Below, in pieces: positions 1 through 64,000 of a stretch of 64,000 nt of DNA. Within the stretch, counting starts at the first letter, position 1. Every line of letters starts with the position of its first letter. Origin of the DNA: Amorphochlora amoebiformis (lineage: Eukaryota; Cercozoa; Chlorarachniophyceae); contig BAAHQB010000003.1 of NCBI GenBank assembly GCA_054601695.1, forward strand, positions 496,001-560,000. The letters run 5' to 3'. Position numbers and translations under genes: made by a program. Under the pieces are notes generated by a model. That model did not search any database, was not told the DNA's origin, and saw nothing but the letters and a program-made list of their open reading frames with translations.

Positions 1-89
1 TAAATACGAGAAAACAAAAACAGATTTAAAGTACTAATATGACGAAATGAACCGAAGGATTTATGTGAAAATACCCAATATGATATAAC

Positions 90-16012
<15,923 letters not shown>

Positions 16013-16855
16013 CTGAGACATACCTCAAAAAGTAAGCATTAATATTTGATAAACATTCTCTCACGGTTAGTGAAACTCCATGCATATTTTCATAGCCAGA
16101 GCAGGTTCCTCTTAGCCTGCAAAACCTATGACATATTAATGGACATAGTTTATGTGCTCTAATCGCGCCTACATGGTTGGCGAACTTGCAAATCTGTACA
16201 CGAGCAATTAATACAATAGGTTCATGTATACTGGTCAAGCAAAGACGTTTATGAGCGTCGTGAGTTCATCCATCAATCGGATTTTCTCAAAACATATACA
16301 TCAGCGTTTTCGAATGGTGTACTCCCGTGCAAACATGTACGTGGGAGTTTATGACCAGTGAGGCTATGTGGACTATCCATTTGAAGAGGCATTTTGGGGT
16401 TTACGGCCCACGAGAGTGTGCACACGCGAGAGGAGTACGGGAGAGGCATTCGTGCAAATCCCCCAGGTATAAGCTTGCCCCTGGAAAGATTCTTGAAGTC
16501 CTCTGAAGGAAAGCGCACTGGTTGGCCCCACGATATGGACCTCTTTAAATCGAGATATGTAGGCTAGAAATCACGCTCTACAAGGGGGTGAGATTGGAGG
16601 GGTTGTGTGCCTACGTGGGTACGCAGAGCCCCATCTTGTCAAAGATAGCCGAGGTTTTAAACTTTAGTTTTTATCATGTCGCATATATATCGGAGATCTA
16701 TCACATATCGATAATCAGATATCACGTATATGAAAATCTGGAAATGACTCAGAAATGTTCAAGATATTGGAAGAATTTGTCGGTTCAAAGACGGCCGTGT
16801 GGTTGGTGCCCACACGCGTCGAACACTTTGGACAGAGGCGAACGAAAGAGTAAAG
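16013..16855. promoter_or_regulatory. Shared upstream region of serine hydrolase and SelW
   Basis: This 843-bp stretch is free of TA arrays and lies between two divergent genes, so it probably holds both promoters and the first exon of the serine hydrolase. A hairpin-forming ACTCCCGTGC...ACGTGGGAGT lies at about 16321-16348. No TATA box or strong initiator can be singled out. Confidence 0.45.
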
Positions 16856-17630
16856 ATGCCGGTGTCTGTGAACGTCATATATTGTGGGGGATGAGGTATT
16901 TTGTTTCTATACTGATTTCACCCCCTGTGAAGCACAATTTACGTCGATTGTGCGCGCTTCATGACTATTTTTCGATCTGTGGTGCTCACCGATTCTCGTG
17001 TTTTATGTGTGGTGTTCGTGATGACGTCGTGTGTATACCTGTTGAAGGCTACTACGCGAAGGTCAGTTCTCAAATAATTTTTCAAATATCCCTGGGCTTG
17101 TCTGAGCCACTCACAAAGCCCAGCTTCGCTTCAATTGTGCAGCATTGACTGTGATATTCATCAGCTGAAAGCCTTCGCGACCCAAATCCGAAAAGCGTAC
17201 GACAAGAAGCTGGTCAAGATTACTGCCAGCTCAACAGAGAAGCCGACGGGATACTTCGAGGTTCAAACACAACAAACAACCAGACAGTAAACCTAACCAT
17301 TTAGCGATTGTAGGTTTCTGTGGCTGGGAAGCTGGTTCACTCAAAGAAAGCGGGCGATGGGTAAGGGAAATGCATCCAATTGTATATGTACTTCACTCGT
17401 ACTTCACTCTCGGTACTAAAAAACTTTATCTATCTGCTAGATTTGCGAGTAGCACCCAGCAAATTGAGAAGGTTTTCCCACATATCCCGGCTCCAATTTC
17501 CTTGTGATAAAACTATTTGGTGTCTGCCCAGATCTTCAAGGCGATTGAAGATGCGATCGCAGAAAAGACCAAAACACAGACCCAGTCGAAGACTGAGATC
17601 AGCGAATGCAAAGCCGTTCATTCGAAATAG
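16856..17630 (+). CDS. SELENOW: Selenoprotein W (Rdx family) with in-frame UGA
   Basis: Exons: 16856..16895, 17048..17061 (14 nt), 17165..17260, 17314..17360, 17441..17471, 17532..17630. The product is 108 aa. Exon 1 encodes MPVSVNVIYCGG, then TGA at 16892-16894, then G, giving the redox motif C10-G-G-U13 typical of SelW. The continuation GYYAK-LKAF, the block PTGYFEVSVAGKLVHSKKAG and the tail helix QQIEKIFKAIEDAI follow the family pattern from end to end. Phases agree at all five junctions, and the TAG stop at 17628-17630 ends the last exon. SelW is a small cytosolic thioredoxin-like, probably glutathione-linked redox protein. Reading UGA as stop would leave only 12 residues, so selenocysteine insertion is the sensible reading. 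No SECIS is visible just after the stop; a weak candidate lies near 19293. The gene is divergent from the serine hydrolase. Confidence 0.92.
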
Positions 17631-26277
<8,647 letters not shown>

Positions 26278-26472
26278 GGCGGCCCCCCCTTCAATACCAA
26301 GGAACCGCCTTTTTCTTGTAATTTATAATATGGCACGTGCCTTCCTTATATCTTAAAATCGATATGGAAAATATCGGATGTATGATATTACACATCCTTG
26401 CGAGAAATATTTCCTATCTCTTCGGCTAAATCTATAAACATAATATTTCTTCGGCTCAAATTTTGAATTTGC
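26278..26472. promoter_or_regulatory. Bidirectional promoter between transporter and saposin-like gene
   Basis: The two ATGs are 195 bp apart and divergent. The interval has a palindrome GGCACGTGCC (26332-26341, an E-box/G-box-like CACGTG core) and the direct repeat CTTCGGCT at 26420 and 26449. A regulatory role is inferred from position. Confidence 0.5.
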
Positions 26473-45536
<19,064 letters not shown>

Positions 45537-46282
45537 GTCCTCCGCCTAGATATGCAAAAATGCATTATATTTACTCGCACCATGAGTTTTTCTAAGAATG
45601 AATAAAAAACAAACCTCAGAAATATGCAAAGCAAATGGTTGTCGAGGTGTCTCGATCCTTCAAATTTGGACTTCAACGCGTCAGCAACCAGTGGGTGTTT
45701 CCCGGAAGACGCGGCTTCCTTGTGGGCGTTTCGGGGATAACTTTTCCGATCCGGGATCAATTTTGGCATAATTTCCAGAATTTGAATTTGAAAAATGTCA
45801 GGGATCCCTGGGATTTCCCCGGGTTTCAAGATCGACATATTTGCCCGGAATCCCCGGGATTATTTGGGGATTCGGGCGGCAAACTATGGTAAATCCCAGG
45901 GATTACGGGGTTTCAGGGATTCCCGAAACCCTAGATATAACTTGAAAGATATCAAGGATTATTATGTGGATATCAACTTACCTATGTCTGGACTCAGGTG
46001 ATGGAATATGGAGGAATGATGGTAAGTACGTCGATGGTGACATGATCAGACCGGCTATTGAGTCAAGCTTAGGTAGTGACTAAGTGATGACGTTATCATC
46101 TGAATGATTCATTATATCGATAGACGTCAATCATTCATATTCGAGTCGCATAACTTAATGATGCGACGTCAATGGATTACATTTAGTCATGTATGACCAG
46201 AACTATGATGCAGGAGTTTAACTTAATAACGATTGGCAATAACCTATAGATAATATTAGCCTTACACAAATTGAATTCATAC
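45537..46282. promoter_or_regulatory. Region upstream of the Cys/His-Zn2Cys6 gene
   Basis: No TA arrays. At 45690-45930 many imperfect GGGATTCCC/CCCCGGG units recur in both orientations. 46080-46170 holds two gacgtcaat copies (46123 and 46166) and a tgacgttatca, which resemble CRE/ATF sites. Regulatory function is inferred. Confidence 0.4.
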
Positions 46283-53278
<6,996 letters not shown>

Positions 53279-53555
53279 TTTGGGGAAGATGGACGTGCTA
53301 GTTTGGATGGCGATATGGATCACCGAAGAATTAAGTTCGATTTAGGTTTGTCATCTTTTCGGCAATGGAGGGCGCGATGTCCGACACGGGTTTGCGATGC
53401 AATTTGTCCTAGTGATCGCTCTTGCGTTCAGGTGAGGCGGGCGAGGCGAGAATTATGTGTCGGCTTTGTACACGATCATGAAATCCGTTTTCGGTCAGCT
53501 TTAAAGCAGACCATATCTCAAGACAAGGCAGGAGGAGTGTAAGTGGGTCGGCCGG
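53279..53555. promoter_or_regulatory. Bidirectional promoter between four-TM gene and DPH3
   Basis: 277 bp separate divergent start codons. The sequence is unique and less AT-rich than its surroundings, with no clear TATA motif. Confidence 0.5.
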
Positions 53556-53744
53556 ATGGAGTCAAGGGCTGGTGCGGGTGAGGGGGGGCACTATTGGGAT
53601 GGAAGGTGGAGGAGAGAGAGAAATTTCGAGTGCTTTTGAGGGGTTGGTGGACGAATCAGGTTGAGGGGAGTGGGTGGGAATTCGCGGTTTTAGTATGATT
53701 TCATTTATTTGAATATGGTATTTATATGTTTGCGTATATACGTA

Positions 53745-53803
<59 letters not shown>

Positions 53804-53863
53804 ATATAATATCATATATATCCACATGCATGTATGTATTTACATGTATGCAGTTATGTTCAC

Positions 53864-53939
<76 letters not shown>

Positions 53940-53977
53940 TTGTGTGTGTGTGTGTATGCAAATGAATACATATATAC

Positions 53978-54010
<33 letters not shown>

Positions 54011-54640
54011 ATATATATATATACATGTATATATACATATATATATTACATATACATATATATAAATAGATAATACATATGTATATATATATATATATAT
54101 ATATTATATACATTACCCATGAATTATACAGATACATGCACACTCATATTTACATCATAATTATTTCCCACTCGTAACTAGACGATGGAGAGGCCCAGGT
54201 CCTGTACAAAACATTAAAGCTTCAGGACATGCACTACTTCGACGGACTCAAAGAATCGAACGTATCGCGACAAATTCTTTGCTTTTTCCCTCAGTCTCCT
54301 ATCGCCTCCAACGCCTCCCGCCCTCTCCTTCTTGCTGTTTGACTCCATTCTTACCTCAAAACCAACCCCGTTCTGCTATCCATCTCGAAAGAAATCTCGA
54401 AATCTCTCCGAATCTCTATTCTCCCTCTCTCCTCTCTCTCTCTCTCTCTCGTCTCTCTCTCCCTCTCTCTCTCCTCTCTTTTTTGTCTCTCTCTTTCCTT
54501 CTCTATACATGTGTATATGTGTGTATGTATGTGTGTATGTGTATGTATATATGTATGTATATATGTGGGTATGTGTGTACATTGAATATATTACATATAT
54601 ATATATATATATATAATATATATATACATATATATATATA

Positions 54641-54673
<33 letters not shown>

Positions 54674-54893
54674 CGTATGTATATGAGTAAAATATATAAA
54701 AATAAATATTTTATATATAACGAGTAACATGTATAAATAGTGTATATCTATTAACATATATATATATATATATATAGGATTACCCATACGGAAGTGGATT
54801 TTACTATAGGTGTCCGTGCGGTGACTTATTTTTTATTACCGAGGTCAAATATTACATATTATTCCCGTTAAATATTACATGTGCACATATATT

Positions 54894-54940
<47 letters not shown>

Positions 54941-54983
54941 TATGTATGTATACCAGTATTACATTTACATTGTGCATTTTATG

Positions 54984-55076
<93 letters not shown>

Positions 55077-55164
55077 GCGTGTGTGTGTATATATATATAT
55101 AATATATATAGATATAGATATATTCATTTTTGCACATGTGAGTACGTGTTATACATACATCACT

Positions 55165-55199
<35 letters not shown>

Positions 55200-55471
55200 T
55201 ATATCTATATATATATATAATATAGTAACATTATGTATCTACATACTATCACATATATAAATGAATGTGTATATATATTATATATACACACAATATATAT
55301 ATATATATATATATATTCACTAACAATATATATATATATATATATATATCTATGTATAAATTTACCTATATATATATATATATATTTAATATAATATATG
55401 TATGTATATGTATATTACATAGTAACATTATGTATCTATATGCTGTCACATATAAAAATAAATATGTATGT

Positions 55472-55550
<79 letters not shown>

Positions 55551-55552
55551 AT

Positions 55553-55583
<31 letters not shown>

Positions 55584-55656
55584 ATATATGTATATTATGT
55601 ATATATTTTATTTATATATATATACGTATATATTGTCATATATTCTGCATAGTATA

Positions 55657-55702
<46 letters not shown>

Positions 55703-55760
55703 TATATGTGTGTGTGTGTGTGTGTATAAAAATGCCAGTAATATATAACACATATATATG

Positions 55761-55803
<43 letters not shown>

Positions 55804-56024
55804 ATATGTATATCTATATATATATATATATATATATATATGGGTACACGTGAAATATATCTCAAATGGATGTACACCCTTAGGCCGAAATAGCTTCAGG
55901 GGAGCGCATCGCTCGGTGTCCCAGCTGCACCCTGGTAGTTGAAATCTCAAACCCAGAGGCATTAGGGGTCCGTCTCAAGGCTAATCTATTTAGTCAACCA
56001 GAATATAAGGCCCGTCTAGAATGA
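53556..56024 (+). CDS. DPH3: DPH3-like CSL zinc-finger protein (diphthamide biosynthesis)
   Basis: Exons: 53556..53577, 54182..54261, 54778..54843, 55884..56024 (TGA); 309 nt, 102 aa, in phase. The acidic N-terminal helix region ([11 protein letters not shown]) precedes [14 protein letters not shown] and [16 protein letters not shown], the two CxC/CxxC halves of the CSL zinc finger that defines DPH3/KTI11. In known members four cysteines bind iron or zinc, and the protein feeds electrons to DPH1-DPH2 for the first step of diphthamide formation on eEF2; it also serves Elongator. The 22-nt first exon (ATG to GCG-G|GTGAGG) is chosen because its phase fits exon 2; it is the least certain part. 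A C-terminal extension of about 20 residues ([12 protein letters not shown]...) exceeds the usual 80-90 aa. The gene is divergent from the four-TM gene, with starts 277 bp apart. Confidence 0.9.
54262..55883. repeat. DPH3 introns: CT tract and (TA)n
   Basis: A CT tract at 54419-54500 is followed by (TA)n. Exon 54778..54843 lies inside. 55070-55470 shows an imperfect internal duplication (atagtaacattatgtatcta at 55222 and 55420). Confidence 0.85.
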
Positions 56025-56214
56025 AATACTAAGCCTGATCAGTATCTTAACAATATTAGCGAATCCTGTCGATCTTACTGCTTAATATTGTGCATGCATC
56101 CAGTTTATATATAATACATAATATATTATAATATGTAGTATATATATATATATATATAGTTATATAATAATAATAATATATATATATATGTTTATATACA
56201 CATATATACGTATA

Positions 56215-56247
<33 letters not shown>

Positions 56248-56517
56248 ATATATATAACATATATATATATATATATATATATATACTGCACACCTTGATA
56301 TCATATTGAAACCAGGATGATTAATTCATTGCAATGCGTAACTGAGTAAAATACATCTAGATAGTACTAGTAGTATCAGCTACCCGACGTTATCGTGATT
56401 GACTAACATCGTATTATTAGTATGTGTATATCCATATGAGAAACTCTGAATTATTATGAATCTATGACCGTTTCTTCTAGTTGTTATCAGGCTTGTAAAT
56501 CGCATGATGACTTTAGT

Positions 56518-56563
<46 letters not shown>

Positions 56564-56887
56564 TACACACTAAATCGCAATTTTTAATTTGCACGCGCTA
56601 TGCAATGCGTCAGTATGATAGCATATATATATATATATATACTAGACATATAGAGCCCTAGGAGCCGCGGCTCTGTCTAGTCTAGTGTTTTCTGTTCTGA
56701 ATGTCTAGAATGTAGTTAGAATCATACACCGTCGGGCTTGAATACTAGAATAGTAGCTACGAGTCCACGACTACTTTCTAGAGATTGGCCAGAAACTAGA
56801 GAAAGGGCCAAGAAAGTGTGTAAGCCTTATGACACGTGACTCTTGTCGGCTACCTCTGATATCTAGATATCTTCATCAGACTGATAC
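56025..56887. other. Convergent 3' region between DPH3 and the EF-hand gene
   Basis: Unique AT-rich sequence with TA arrays at 56140-56285 and 56521-56560; no coding frame found. Both neighbouring stop codons point inward. Confidence 0.6.
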
Positions 56888-63903
<7,016 letters not shown>

Positions 63904-63921
63904 CTATATATATATATATAC

Positions 63922-63970
<49 letters not shown>

Positions 63971-64000
63971 TATATATTTATGTAATATATACATACATAC

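Noticed and set aside
16588-17148. 186-codon plus-strand frame over SelW
   Set aside because: It crosses SelW exon 1 in another frame, reading through intron 1. The six-exon SelW model explains the same bases with clear homology.
45575-45591. Upstream exon MVR for the zinc-protein gene
   Set aside because: It would need a 29-nt intron, shorter than any other here (49 nt is the next shortest). The ATG at 45534-45536 is a sufficient start.

Overview
This window is nuclear DNA from an intron-rich eukaryote, most likely a single-celled alga or other protist. By eye more than half of it is (TA)n, with (CA)n, (GA/CT)n and short imperfect repeats. Between these arrays lie short islands of complex sequence. 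When the islands are read with GT-AG splice sites and codon phase is tracked from one to the next, they join into real genes. Most of the predicted small tyrosine/isoleucine ORFs are translated (TA)n and are not genes. The lineage cannot be fixed from sequence alone. The clues are CCCTAA/TTAGGG-type internal telomeric repeats, a selenoprotein with in-frame UGA, an EsV-1-7-like Cys/His repeat protein, a fungal-type Zn2Cys6 cluster, and very short exons (14 to about 200 nt) with GT-AG introns. A stramenopile, cryptophyte, haptophyte or related group would fit.

Layout, left to right: (1) 90-16012, minus: a beta-lactamase-family serine hydrolase, running off the left edge. One of its introns carries a young Ty1/copia element (9398-13313) with identical LTRs and an ORF that lacks the integrase core. 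(2) 16856-17630, plus: selenoprotein W with CxxU and a 14-nt microexon. (3) 19859-26277, minus: a TPT/nucleotide-sugar-type transporter, 15 exons, 378 aa. (4) 26473-41305, plus: a secreted Cys-rich protein with saposin-B-like segments; its introns hold three interstitial telomeric-repeat blocks. (5) 42543-45536, minus: a predicted DNA-binding protein that joins four C-x4-C-x14-C-x2-H repeats to a C-terminal Zn2Cys6 cluster. (6) 46283-53278, minus: a four-TM glycoprotein-like membrane protein, 396 aa, not recognised. (7) 53556-56024, plus: DPH3, the CSL-zinc-finger diphthamide factor. (8) 56888-63903, minus, running off the right edge: a four-EF-hand protein whose exon edges have been copied repeatedly among TA arrays.

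Genes are packed closely when measured start-to-start. Divergent pairs are 1/2 (about 0.84 kb), 3/4 (195 bp) and 6/7 (277 bp). Pairs 2/3, 4/5 and 7/8 are convergent, and 6 then 5 are tandem. The apparent emptiness comes from introns inflated by microsatellites, many of which supply their own splice sites (G|GTATATA... and ...TATATAG|). The genes do not form one pathway: selenium redox (SelW), translation-factor modification (DPH3), transport, calcium sensing and transcription are all represented. Gene models were built by hand from splice motifs, phase agreement and family resemblance. No database search or RNA evidence was available, and the first exon of gene 1 and some middle exons of gene 4 remain unresolved.
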